A stretch of 10,482 nucleotides of DNA from Eubacteriaceae bacterium (lineage in GTDB: Bacteria; Bacillota; Clostridia; Eubacteriales; Anaerofustaceae), in the NCBI GenBank assembly GCA_017613995.1, contig JAGACT010000072.1:1-10482 (forward strand), written 5' to 3'. Position numbers and translations under genes: made by a program. The notes beneath the pieces are model-generated. The model did not search any database, was not told the DNA's origin, and saw only the letters and a program-made list of their open reading frames with translations. Of the stretch, positions 1 through 7,373 are shown piece after piece. The stretch's first letter is position 1. Every line of letters begins with the position of its first letter.

Positions 1-395
1 CCCAGGTGGTGCTTCCCCTGATGGAAAGCGACCTGCTGGATACTATGCTGCATGTCACGGAGGGCACCCTGTCGGAGTGCGACGTAAGGTTCTCGGACGA
101 TTCGTGCTGCTGCGTGGTCATGGCGTCGGAGGGATATCCGGTATCCTACGAAAAGGGCTTTGAGATCACGATCCCCGAAGACATCGCCGACGACGTGTTC
201 GTGGCGGGAGCCGCCGTCTCGGACGGAAAGCTCCTTTCCGACGGAGGAAGGGTGCTGGGCGTCACCGCCAGGGACTCTTCCCTTCAGGGAGCGATAGAAA
301 AAGCATACGAAAAAGTCAGGAGGGTCAGCTTCGCCAACGCGTTCTACCGTCACGACATAGGAGCCAGAGCGCTTAAGGCAAAGGGAGGAAAATAA
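1..395 (+). CDS. purD: Phosphoribosylamine-glycine ligase (GARS), C-terminal part, 5' truncated by window edge
   Basis: Only the last 130 residues are in the window; the reading frame enters at base 3 and runs to TAA at 393-395. PurD joins phosphoribosylamine and glycine using ATP, the second step of de novo purine synthesis, in the cytoplasm. The visible part matches the end of the family: QVVLPLMESDLLD at the end of the ATP-grasp region, then the C-terminal domain with ASEGYPVSYEKG, the GGRVLGVTA segment, and a FYRHDIGARALK tail. The full protein is normally about 420-430 residues, so about two thirds lie upstream. The GTG at 6-8 is internal and is not the start. The stop codon directly touches the purL ATG, so the two genes are clearly one operon. 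The call is secure on motif and neighbour; only the start is missing. Confidence 0.95.
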   Translation, partial: QVVLPLMESDLLDTMLHVTEGTLSECDVRFSDDSCCCVVMASEGYPVSYEKGFEITIPEDIADDVFVAGAAVSDGKLLSDGGRVLGVTARDSSLQGAIEKAYEKVRRVSFANAFYRHDIGARALKAKGGK

Positions 396-3300
396 ATGGT
401 CTACAGGATATATGTCGAGAAAAAAAGCGAATATTCCCACAATGCCGCGTCCCTGCTGGAGGACCTCAGGGGCATTTCCGGCACCGAGGGCCTGGAAGGC
501 ATAAGGATCATAAACCGCTACGACGCGGACCTTATCGACGAAGAGACCTTCGAGGGCGCGGTGGACACCGTATTCTCCGAGCCCCAGGTGGACAACGTAT
601 ACAGGGAGCTGGACACGGCTGGCGCCGACAGGGTCTTCGCCACCGAATACCTGCCGGGACAGTTCGACATGAGGGCGGACTCCGCCCAGCAGTGCATACA
701 GCTCATTTCCCAGAAGGAGCGCCCGATCATCCGCTGCGCCACCGTTTACCTTCTCTACGGACAGATAAGCGACGAGACCTTCGACGCCATCGTCAGCTAC
801 ATGATCAACCCGGTGGATTCCCGCCGGGCATCCCTGGAGAAACCCGAAAGCCTCGAGGCGGACTATCCCGAACCGGATCCCGTGGAGACCATGGAGGGCT
901 TCAGCCTGATGAGCGACGACGAACTGTCTTCGCTGATCGGATCCATGGGACTTGCCATGGATCTCGACGACCTGAAGATGTGCCGGGATTACTTCGATTC
1001 CGAAAAGAGGGATCCTACCATCACCGAGATCAAGCTCATTGACACCTACTGGTCCGACCACTGCCGCCATACCACGTTTTCCACGGTCATCGACAGGGTC
1101 GCCTTCGGTGAACAGGTACACAGGGACACCTTCGAGGAATACTTGCGCATCCGCAAGGAAGTGGGCTCGAAAAAGCCCGTATGCCTGATGGATATGGCCA
1201 CCATAGCCACGAAGTATCTGAAATACAAGGGAGTTCTTACGAAGCTGGACGAATCCGAAGAGATCAACGCCTGCAGCATCAAGGCCCAGATAGAAGTGGA
1301 CGGCAAAAGCGAGCCCTGGCTTTTGATGTTCAAGAACGAGACCCATAACCATCCCACGGAGATCGAACCCTTCGGAGGCGCCGCCACATGTATCGGCGGA
1401 GCCATCAGGGATCCCCTCTCCGGCAGAGCCTATATCTACGGCGCGATGCGCCTTACGGGCGCCGCGGATCCCACCGTCAGCGTATCGGAGACCCTGCCGG
1501 GCAAGCTTCCCCAGAAAAAGCTCGTAACGGAAGCCGCCAGAGGATACTCCTCCTACGGCAACCAGATCGGCATAGCCACGGGCATCGTCAACGAGATCTA
1601 TCATCCGGGATACGTGGCCAAGCACATGGAAACAGGCGCCGTCATCGCGGCTGTACCGGAAGCCAACGTGGTCAGAAAGCGTCCCGAGCCGGGAGACACC
1701 GTGATCCTGCTGGGCGGCAGGACGGGCCGCGACGGCATCGGCGGAGCCACTGGCTCCTCCAAGGCCCACACCTCCCGTTCCGTGGAGACCTGCGCCGCGG
1801 AGGTGCAGAAGGGCAACGCACCCGAGGAAAGAAAGCTCCAGAGGCTCTTTCGGGATCCCAGGGCTTCGCTAATGATAAAGCGCTGCAACGATTTCGGCGC
1901 CGGCGGAGTAAGCGTGGCCATAGGGGAACTGGCTGACGGACTGTTCATAGATCTCGACCGGGTCCCCGTCAAATACGAAGGACTTGACGGCACCGAGATA
2001 GCCATCTCCGAATCCCAGGAAAGAATGGCCGTCGTGGTGAACAGCGAGGATACCAGGAAATTCCTGGCACTGGCCCGCGCGGAGAACCTGGAAGCCACTC
2101 CCGTGGCAGTCGTCACCGACAACGAAAGACTCATCATGCGCTACAGGGGCCAGAGGCTCGTGGATATCGCCCGCTCGTTCCTGGACACGAACGGAGCCCC
2201 CAAGCACCGCAGCGCAGTGACCTCAAAAGCCGTGCAGGCCGGGGATGAGCCCGACGGAACCTTCTGCGAACTCATCAGAAAGAGAGCGGGGGATCTGAGC
2301 GTATGCTCCAGGAAGGCTCTTTCCGACCGTTTCGACTCCACCATCGGCGCCGGCACGGTGCTGATGCCCTACGGAGGAAAATATCAGCTCACACCCATAC
2401 AGGCCATGGCCCATCTCTTCCCGGTGGGAGCTTCCCATACGCAGGACTGTTCCCTCATGTCCTGGGGATACGATCCATACATCACCGAAAGGAGCCCCTA
2501 TATCGGAAGCTACCTCGCGGTGGTGGATTCGGTCTGCAGGCTGATCGCCACCGGAGCCGAGTTCAGAGACATTTATCTCTCGTTCCAGGAATACTTCGAG
2601 AAGCCCACCGACAACGTGAGCTTCGGAAAACCCATGGAAGCCCTTCTCGGTGCCCTTAAGGCACAGCTGGACCTTCAGGTCGCTGCCATCGGAGGAAAGG
2701 ATTCCATGAGCGGAAGCTTCGAGGACCTTCACGTTCCTCCCGCCCTTATTTCCTTCGCGGTATGCGCGGAAAAGGCGGAGCATATCGTTTCGCCCGAGCT
2801 CAAGCAGAAGGGCAACAAACTCATTCTGATCGAAGCCGAAAAGGATGAGAACGGGCTCCCCGTCGCCTCCAGCCTCAAACAGGTCATTTCCGATGTCACG
2901 TCCCTCCTCAGAAGCGGCCTTGCCGTATCCTGCCGCACCCCGGGCAGCGAAGGCATCGCGGTAAGCATCATGGAGATGGGCTTCGGCAACATGAAGGGTG
3001 CGGAGATCAGCGGCATCTCAAAGGAGAAGCTGTTTGAGCCCGCATACGGCTCCTTCATCGTTGAGTGCACACCCGGCCTGAGGGACGACGACGCCATAGG
3101 AACGGTCACCGACGACGGAATCCTCACCTTCGAAGGCGAGAGGATAAGTCTCAGAGAGCTGTGCGGCATCAGCGAGGAGAAGCTCAGCGGAGTATACGGC
3201 AGCAGCGCCTCCTTCGACGATACGCCCGACAACGTCAGCTTCCAAAGGGCCATCCCCTATCCCGCTCCCGCGGTAAGGACGGAAAAGCCCCGCATCCTTA

Positions 3301-4088
3301 TCCCCGTATTCCCCGGTACCAACTGTGAATATGACAGCATGAGAGCAGTGGAGGACGGAGGATGCGCCGCCGAAGTTTTCGTGATCAACAACATGACCAG
3401 CGACGACGTTTCCATGAGCGCCCGTCAGTTCGCCGAAAAGATCCGCGGATCCCAGGCGATATTCATACCCGGAGGATTCTCCGGAGGAGACGAGCCCGAC
3501 GGCAGCGCCAAGTTCATAACCGCCTTCTTCCGCAATCCCCTTATCAGGGATGCCGTCACCGATCGTCTGGATGAGCGGGGCGGTCTGATGCTGGGCATCT
3601 GCAACGGATTCCAGGCCCTCATAAAGCTGGGACTGGTGCCCTACGGAAGGATCGTGGATCCTGAGTCCGACAGCCCGACCCTGACCTTCAATACTGTGGG
3701 AAGGCACCATTCCGGCATCGTCCGCACCAGGATAGCATCGGATCTTTCCCCCTGGTTCGGCAGGGTCCGTACCGGCGAGACCTACTGTGTGCCCGTATCC
3801 CACGGAGAGGGACGCTTCATAGCGTCGGAGGAGCTGCTGGAGCGTTTGGCCCGCAACGGCCAGATAGCCACTCAGTACGCCGATCTGGACGGAAACGCGG
3901 CCTGTGACATCACGTACAATCCCAACGGATCCGTATGGAGCATCGAAGGCATCACGTCCCCCGACGGAAGGGTGCTTGGCAAAATGGGCCACGCGGAAAG
4001 AATAGGCACAGGCCTCTACAAAAATGTGGAGGGAAAGTATCATCTGCACCTGTTCGAATCCGCGGCGGACTTCTTCAGGAAGAACTGA
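396..4088 (+). CDS. purL: Phosphoribosylformylglycinamidine (FGAM) synthase, large single-chain type
   Basis: This enzyme converts FGAR, glutamine and ATP to FGAM, step four of purine synthesis, in the cytoplasm. The 1230-residue chain carries all activities, so no separate PurQ or PurS is needed. Order: a PurS-like N-terminal region (about 1-90); the linker with SDHCRHTTF (about 219-227); a first AIRS-type synthase half with NETHNHP (H317, H319) and a glycine-rich FGGAATCIGGAIRDP stretch; a second synthase half (about 630-950); and a C-terminal class I glutamine amidotransferase starting near PRILIPVFPGTNCEYD. The amidotransferase triad is visible: Cys1069 in LGICNGFQ, with His1199 and Glu1201 in GHAER. 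Length matches the Clostridia/Streptococcus fused form. The ATG abuts the purD stop, with an AGGGAGG Shine-Dalgarno inside the end of purD. The gene appears intact. A strong terminator follows. Confidence 0.97.
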   Translation: MVYRIYVEKKSEYSHNAASLLEDLRGISGTEGLEGIRIINRYDADLIDEETFEGAVDTVFSEPQVDNVYRELDTAGADRVFATEYLPGQFDMRADSAQQCIQLISQKERPIIRCATVYLLYGQISDETFDAIVSYMINPVDSRRASLEKPESLEADYPEPDPVETMEGFSLMSDDELSSLIGSMGLAMDLDDLKMCRDYFDSEKRDPTITEIKLIDTYWSDHCRHTTFSTVIDRVAFGEQVHRDTFEEYLRIRKEVGSKKPVCLMDMATIATKYLKYKGVLTKLDESEEINACSIKAQIEVDGKSEPWLLMFKNETHNHPTEIEPFGGAATCIGGAIRDPLSGRAYIYGAMRLTGAADPTVSVSETLPGKLPQKKLVTEAARGYSSYGNQIGIATGIVNEIYHPGYVAKHMETGAVIAAVPEANVVRKRPEPGDTVILLGGRTGRDGIGGATGSSKAHTSRSVETCAAEVQKGNAPEERKLQRLFRDPRASLMIKRCNDFGAGGVSVAIGELADGLFIDLDRVPVKYEGLDGTEIAISESQERMAVVVNSEDTRKFLALARAENLEATPVAVVTDNERLIMRYRGQRLVDIARSFLDTNGAPKHRSAVTSKAVQAGDEPDGTFCELIRKRAGDLSVCSRKALSDRFDSTIGAGTVLMPYGGKYQLTPIQAMAHLFPVGASHTQDCSLMSWGYDPYITERSPYIGSYLAVVDSVCRLIATGAEFRDIYLSFQEYFEKPTDNVSFGKPMEALLGALKAQLDLQVAAIGGKDSMSGSFEDLHVPPALISFAVCAEKAEHIVSPELKQKGNKLILIEAEKDENGLPVASSLKQVISDVTSLLRSGLAVSCRTPGSEGIAVSIMEMGFGNMKGAEISGISKEKLFEPAYGSFIVECTPGLRDDDAIGTVTDDGILTFEGERISLRELCGISEEKLSGVYGSSASFDDTPDNVSFQRAIPYPAPAVRTEKPRILIPVFPGTNCEYDSMRAVEDGGCAAEVFVINNMTSDDVSMSARQFAEKIRGSQAIFIPGGFSGGDEPDGSAKFITAFFRNPLIRDAVTDRLDERGGLMLGICNGFQALIKLGLVPYGRIVDPESDSPTLTFNTVGRHHSGIVRTRIASDLSPWFGRVRTGETYCVPVSHGEGRFIASEELLERLARNGQIATQYADLDGNAACDITYNPNGSVWSIEGITSPDGRVLGKMGHAERIGTGLYKNVEGKYHLHLFESAADFFRKN

Positions 4089-4113
4089 ATACGGTCATCT
4101 TACATAGCGATCG

Positions 4114-4153
4114 GCGGAGCGGGGAGATTTCCTCGCTCCGCATTTTTATTTTT
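4114..4153 (+). terminator. Intrinsic terminator of the purine operon
   Basis: A perfect 8-bp stem, GCGGAGCG (4114-4121) with CGCTCCGC (4134-4141), can be extended inward by GGA/TCC. It is followed by an A and then TTTTTATTTTT (4143-4153). It lies 26 bp after the purL stop and marks the end of the purine transcript. Confidence 0.9.
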
Positions 4154-4166
4154 CCTCAGGCTTGTG

Positions 4167-4172
4167 TATAAT
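4167..4172 (+). promoter_or_regulatory. Candidate -10 box of the five-gene operon promoter
   Basis: A consensus TATAAT sits directly after the purine terminator and about 60 bp before the GTG start of the kinase-like gene. No good -35 box is seen at 16-18 bp; that region is the T-tract of the terminator (TTTATT-like at 4144-4149). Either the promoter is weak or it needs an activator. The expected start of transcription is near 4179, giving a leader of about 54 nt. Confidence 0.5.
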
Positions 4173-4220
4173 ACATATCAGAGGAGATCTCTTTCCCGTC
4201 AGTGGAAGAGGCACCGGTCG

Positions 4221-4235
4221 AAAGGAGCACAGGTG
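4221..4235 (+). promoter_or_regulatory. Ribosome binding site that decides a GTG start
   Basis: AAAGGAG (4221-4227) lies 5 nt before GTG at 4233-4235. The frame is open further upstream to a GTG at 4164, but that longer form would start inside the -10 region and lacks a ribosome binding site, so 4233 is preferred. Confidence 0.8.
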
Positions 4236-4982
4236 GAGGACTTTCTTGTGGAGCTAGCCGGCGTACCGTGCCGGATCAGATGCAGGTATTCGTACAACAG
4301 GGATCATCTCAGGGACTACGTCACGGACAGGGCTCCGCTTTTTGTCGTGGAACCCTCCGAAGAAGATCTCCGAAAGATGCAGGCGGACTTCGACCGGATG
4401 AATGAAGCACAGGGGGTCGCCTGCCGCAGTTATTCCGATAGCTTTCTGGAGAATAATGCCATTCACGCTCTGCTGGCTGAAGAACTGGTGAAGCACGACG
4501 TGGTTCTGATGCACGGCTCCGCCCTTTGCATGGACGGTGAGGCCTATATATTCACCGCCGCCAGCGGAACCGGCAAAAGCACCCATTCGAGACTCTGGAG
4601 GGAAAAGTTCGGAGAGCGGGTCTGGATGATAAATGACGACAAACCGCTTCTTAAGATCGAAAAGAACCTCGTCACCGTCTGGGGCTCCCCCTGGGACGGC
4701 AAGCACCGGCTGAGCCGCAACGCGTCAGCCCCCCTGAAGGCTCTGGTTTGGCTCACAAGGGACGAAACGAATCACATAGAGCCCATGAGCAGAGCCGACG
4801 CATTTCCCGTGATACTCAGGCAGATCTACCATTCGGACGATCCGGCTGTCATGACGCATATCATGGAGCTCGAGAAGACTCTGCTGGAGGAGGCGGAGCT
4901 CTACCGTCTGGGATGCAACATGTCCCCGGAGGCCGCCGTGACTGCCTTTGAGGGCATGAATCATCGGACAGAAAGGAGATAA
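4233..4982 (+). CDS. HPr-kinase-like P-loop kinase of a peptide-biosynthesis-type operon
   Basis: The GTG start gives 249 residues; the stop is TAA at 4980-4982. Residues 110-117 (ASGTGKST, Lys115) form a Walker A loop of the HPr serine kinase / PEP carboxykinase fold. It is preceded by a VLMHGSALCMDGEAYIF strand and followed by INDDKPLL and GSPWDGK segments, which are typical of HprK-related proteins found beside PqqD genes. The N-terminal ~80 residues do not resemble the N-domain of classical HPr kinase/phosphorylase, so a role in carbon catabolite control is unlikely. Family knowledge: HprK homologues in some Bacillota lasso peptide clusters (for example ThcoK) phosphorylate the precursor peptide. 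By inference this protein may phosphorylate a peptide or other small substrate in the cytoplasm. It is first in a five-gene operon, 5 bp before the PqqD-like gene. Fold assignment is confident; substrate is unknown. Confidence 0.8.
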   Translation: MEDFLVELAGVPCRIRCRYSYNRDHLRDYVTDRAPLFVVEPSEEDLRKMQADFDRMNEAQGVACRSYSDSFLENNAIHALLAEELVKHDVVLMHGSALCMDGEAYIFTAASGTGKSTHSRLWREKFGERVWMINDDKPLLKIEKNLVTVWGSPWDGKHRLSRNASAPLKALVWLTRDETNHIEPMSRADAFPVILRQIYHSDDPAVMTHIMELEKTLLEEAELYRLGCNMSPEAAVTAFEGMNHRTERR

Positions 4983-4987
4983 TACAA

Positions 4988-5248
4988 ATGAAACTGAAAC
5001 CTGATTTTATCACCCAGGATATCGACGGGACCCAGTTCCTGGTGCCGGTGGGCGCCGAATCCTTCAACGGCATAGTACGCAGCAACGAGACCGCTGCGTT
5101 CATCGTGAACTGCCTGAAGGAAGAGACCACACTGGATCAGATAGTCGATGCCATGTGCGAAAAGTATGACGCTCCCAGAGAAACGATCGTCTCCGACGCT
5201 GCCAGGGTGATAGAGACCCTTCGGAGCATCGATGCGCTGACGGAATGA
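4988..5248 (+). CDS. PqqD family protein (putative RiPP leader-recognition element)
   Basis: An 86-residue protein starting at ATG 4988, with AAAGGAG at 4972-4978 as ribosome binding site. The pattern is that of PqqD-like winged helix domains: an N-terminal beta region (FLVPVGAESFNGIVRSNETAAFIVNCL) followed by helices (TTLDQIVDAMCEKYDAPRETIVSDAARVIETL). In the known family (PqqD, and lasso peptide B1 proteins) this domain binds the leader of a precursor peptide and presents it to modifying enzymes. Here it stands alone and is not fused to a radical SAM enzyme or cyclase, and none lies nearby. It overlaps the next gene by 4 bp (ATGA), so the two are probably translationally coupled. The family call is good. 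The bound peptide is not identified, and some stand-alone PqqD-like proteins have no proven partner. Confidence 0.8.
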   Translation: MKLKPDFITQDIDGTQFLVPVGAESFNGIVRSNETAAFIVNCLKEETTLDQIVDAMCEKYDAPRETIVSDAARVIETLRSIDALTE

Positions 5249-5715
5249 CCACATTCGAAGAACTGCTGGAACGGGACGGCCGTCTGGTATACAGGATTAA
5301 GGGCGTCAGCATGAACCCCATGCTCAGACAGAACAGGGACCTGGTGATCATCGAGGCTCCCTCTTCCCGTCTCGAGAAGTATGACGTGGCTCTGTACAGA
5401 AGGGGAAGCGACTATGTGCTCCACCGGGTTATAAATGTGCTGGAAGACCGCTATCTGATCCGGGGGGACAACACCTACGCCCCGGAAACGGTGTATGACT
5501 CATCCGTCATAGGCGTTCTGACCAGCTTTCAGCGGAAGGGCAGATACCATGACGTGAAAGAGCCGGCCTACCGGATCTACGTATATTTCTGGCAGTTCAT
5601 ATATCCGCTGCGATACGCTTTTGTCCGGTTAAGGCGCGCTGCGGTGAGTACTGCCCGCAGGATCGGCATCCTGCCCTTTTTAAAAAGGATTTTCGGAAGG
5701 GAAAACAGAAAATGA
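5245..5715 (+). CDS. Small S24/S26 (signal-peptidase-like) protein, possible leader protease
   Basis: 156 residues. The Ser box is KGVSMNPML, with candidate nucleophile Ser22, as in the S-M-x-P motif of signal peptidases. DVALYRRGSDYVLHRVI follows with His60, then YLIRGDNT (Arg73-Asn76), matching the conserved RGDN box. A His in the HRV position is typical of the SipW/ER-type S26 peptidases, which use a Ser/His pair in place of the Ser/Lys pair of LepB. Unlike most signal peptidases there is no N-terminal membrane anchor: Ser22 is almost at the start. A hydrophobic, aromatic segment (about 109-129, rich in Tyr, Phe and Trp), followed by many arginines, could attach the C-terminus to the membrane. 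Start and stop overlap the neighbours by 4 bp (ATGA on both sides). Inference: it cuts a leader before export by the adjacent ABC protein. Family good, catalysis unproven. Confidence 0.75.
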   Translation: MTTFEELLERDGRLVYRIKGVSMNPMLRQNRDLVIIEAPSSRLEKYDVALYRRGSDYVLHRVINVLEDRYLIRGDNTYAPETVYDSSVIGVLTSFQRKGRYHDVKEPAYRIYVYFWQFIYPLRYAFVRLRRAAVSTARRIGILPFLKRIFGRENRK

Positions 5716-7373
5716 AACAGACAGGCACTTCCAGGTGGCTGTGGAGCGTCACCGGAACCGGCAAGGTATATATCCTCCTGCTTACCCTGCTGCAGGGTAT
5801 CGGAGGAGTCATGGGCGTACTGTACGCCCTTCTTCTGCGCGCCATTGTGGACAGTGCCGTCGCCAGGGATCCCGTGCTTTTCCGCTCCGGAGTCATACGG
5901 ATCATAGAGCTCGTCGCGATCCAGCTGACCGTCAACGCCGTGATCCGCTGGCTTCGTGAACTGGCAAAGGCGGACATTGAGAACACCTTCAAGGAGCGCC
6001 TTCTGAACGGCATCCTCCGCAAGGATTATTCCTCGGTCAGCGCCACCCACACCGCGGAGTGGCTGAACCGCCTCACGAACGACACCACGGTGGTAGCATC
6101 GGGTGCAGTCGAGATACTGCCGGGGCTCTGCGGTACCGTTATACGCCTGTTTTCAGCCCTGGTGATGATCATCGTCCTGGACCGCTGGTTCGCCTATATC
6201 CTTATTCCCGGAGGGATCTTTCTCATTGTCGTGACCTACGCCTTCAGAGGCGTTCTCAAACGCCTTCACAAAAACATACAGGAAAGCGACGGAAGGCTGA
6301 GGATCTATCTGCAGGAAAGGATATCCAACCTGATGCTGGTGAAGGCCTTCTCGGCGGAGGATCAGACCGCCAGGGGAGCCGCGGACGCCATGCACGACCA
6401 CAAGAGCGCCCGGATGAGAAGGAACCGCTTCTCCAACGTCGCCAACACCGGCTTCGGCGCCGCCATGCAGCTGATGCACCTTATCGGAGTGGTCTACTGC
6501 GCTTACGGCATCATGACCGGCAGGGTCTCCTACGGTACCCTTACCGCAGTCATGCAGCTCATAAGCCAGGTCCAGGGCCCCTTCGCGAACATAAGCGGAT
6601 ATCTGCCCAGATGGTATTCCATGACCGCCAGCGCGGAAAGACTGATGGAAGTCGAAAACTACGCGGACGACGGCACTTCCGCACAGGTTGGCACCATGCT
6701 GAGCTACTATGAAAACGAATTCCATATCCTGGGGCTCCGCGGCGCCTCCTTCACCTACAGGCCCACATCCGACGAGGAGATGCCCGTCGTCCTGAACGGG
6801 CTGGATCTTCAGATCCGCCGGGGAGAGACAGTTGCCTTCACCGGACACAGCGGATGCGGGAAGAGCACCGTGCTCAAGCTTCTGATGTGCATGTACCCCC
6901 TGGACTCAGGGGAAAGATATATCGACAGCCATGAACTGACTTCGTACTACCGCAGACTGTTCGCCTACGTTCCCCAGGGCAACGCCCTGATGAACGGTAC
7001 GATCAGGGACATCGTTTCCTTCGCTACCCCCGGGGAAGCCGGGAATGATGAAAAACTGAAAAACGTTCTGAAGCTGGCCTGCGCCGACGAGTTCATAAGC
7101 GACCTGGATATGGTCCTGGGCGAAAGGGGCTCGGGTCTCTCTGAGGGACAGATGCAGCGGATCGCCCTGGCCAGGGCTCTTTTCTCGGAGTCCCCCATCC
7201 TGCTTCTGGACGAAGCCACCAGCGCCCTGGACGAGAAGACCGAAAAGACGCTTCTCGGCAACCTGCGCACCCTTACTGACAGGACCGTGATCATAGTGAC
7301 CCACCGCACCGCGGCCCTTGAGATATGCGACCGAGTACTGAGATTCACCGAAAACGGCATAGAGGAGGAGTGA
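5712..7373 (+). CDS. ABC exporter with fused membrane and ATPase domains
   Basis: 553 residues in the order of a half-size type IV exporter. The membrane domain is about residues 1-320, with hydrophobic segments near 19-43, 63-81, 145-185 and 245-290, and functions as a homodimer. The nucleotide-binding domain follows. Its motifs are complete: Walker A GHSGCGKST (378-386), Q-loop YVPQGNALMNGTI, signature LSEGQ (476-480), Walker B ILLLDE with Asp500 and Glu501, and the switch His531 in VTHRTA. It should therefore hydrolyse ATP. There is no N-terminal C39 peptidase domain as found in bacteriocin exporters, which leaves leader cleavage to another protein, possibly the S26-like neighbour. Its position inside a PqqD/kinase operon suggests export of a processed peptide, or possibly a lipid-like or other product. 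The start overlaps the previous stop (ATGA). The substrate is inferred only from context. Confidence 0.88.
   Translation: MKQTGTSRWLWSVTGTGKVYILLLTLLQGIGGVMGVLYALLLRAIVDSAVARDPVLFRSGVIRIIELVAIQLTVNAVIRWLRELAKADIENTFKERLLNGILRKDYSSVSATHTAEWLNRLTNDTTVVASGAVEILPGLCGTVIRLFSALVMIIVLDRWFAYILIPGGIFLIVVTYAFRGVLKRLHKNIQESDGRLRIYLQERISNLMLVKAFSAEDQTARGAADAMHDHKSARMRRNRFSNVANTGFGAAMQLMHLIGVVYCAYGIMTGRVSYGTLTAVMQLISQVQGPFANISGYLPRWYSMTASAERLMEVENYADDGTSAQVGTMLSYYENEFHILGLRGASFTYRPTSDEEMPVVLNGLDLQIRRGETVAFTGHSGCGKSTVLKLLMCMYPLDSGERYIDSHELTSYYRRLFAYVPQGNALMNGTIRDIVSFATPGEAGNDEKLKNVLKLACADEFISDLDMVLGERGSGLSEGQMQRIALARALFSESPILLLDEATSALDEKTEKTLLGNLRTLTDRTVIIVTHRTAALEICDRVLRFTENGIEEE

Noticed and set aside
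3018..4049. 343-residue open frame on the minus strand inside purL
   Set aside because: It lies fully antisense to the well-conserved amidotransferase part of purL, shows no recognisable motif, and long antisense frames are common in GC-rich coding DNA.
4164..4232. 23-residue N-terminal extension of the kinase-like protein
   Set aside because: It would start inside the -10 region with no ribosome binding site; the GTG at 4233 has a good AAAGGAG upstream.
4202..4405. 67-codon plus-strand frame (GTG start) as a possible precursor peptide
   Set aside because: The nearest GAGGAG is about 15 nt away, the frame runs well into the kinase-like gene, and its composition looks like a shadow frame.
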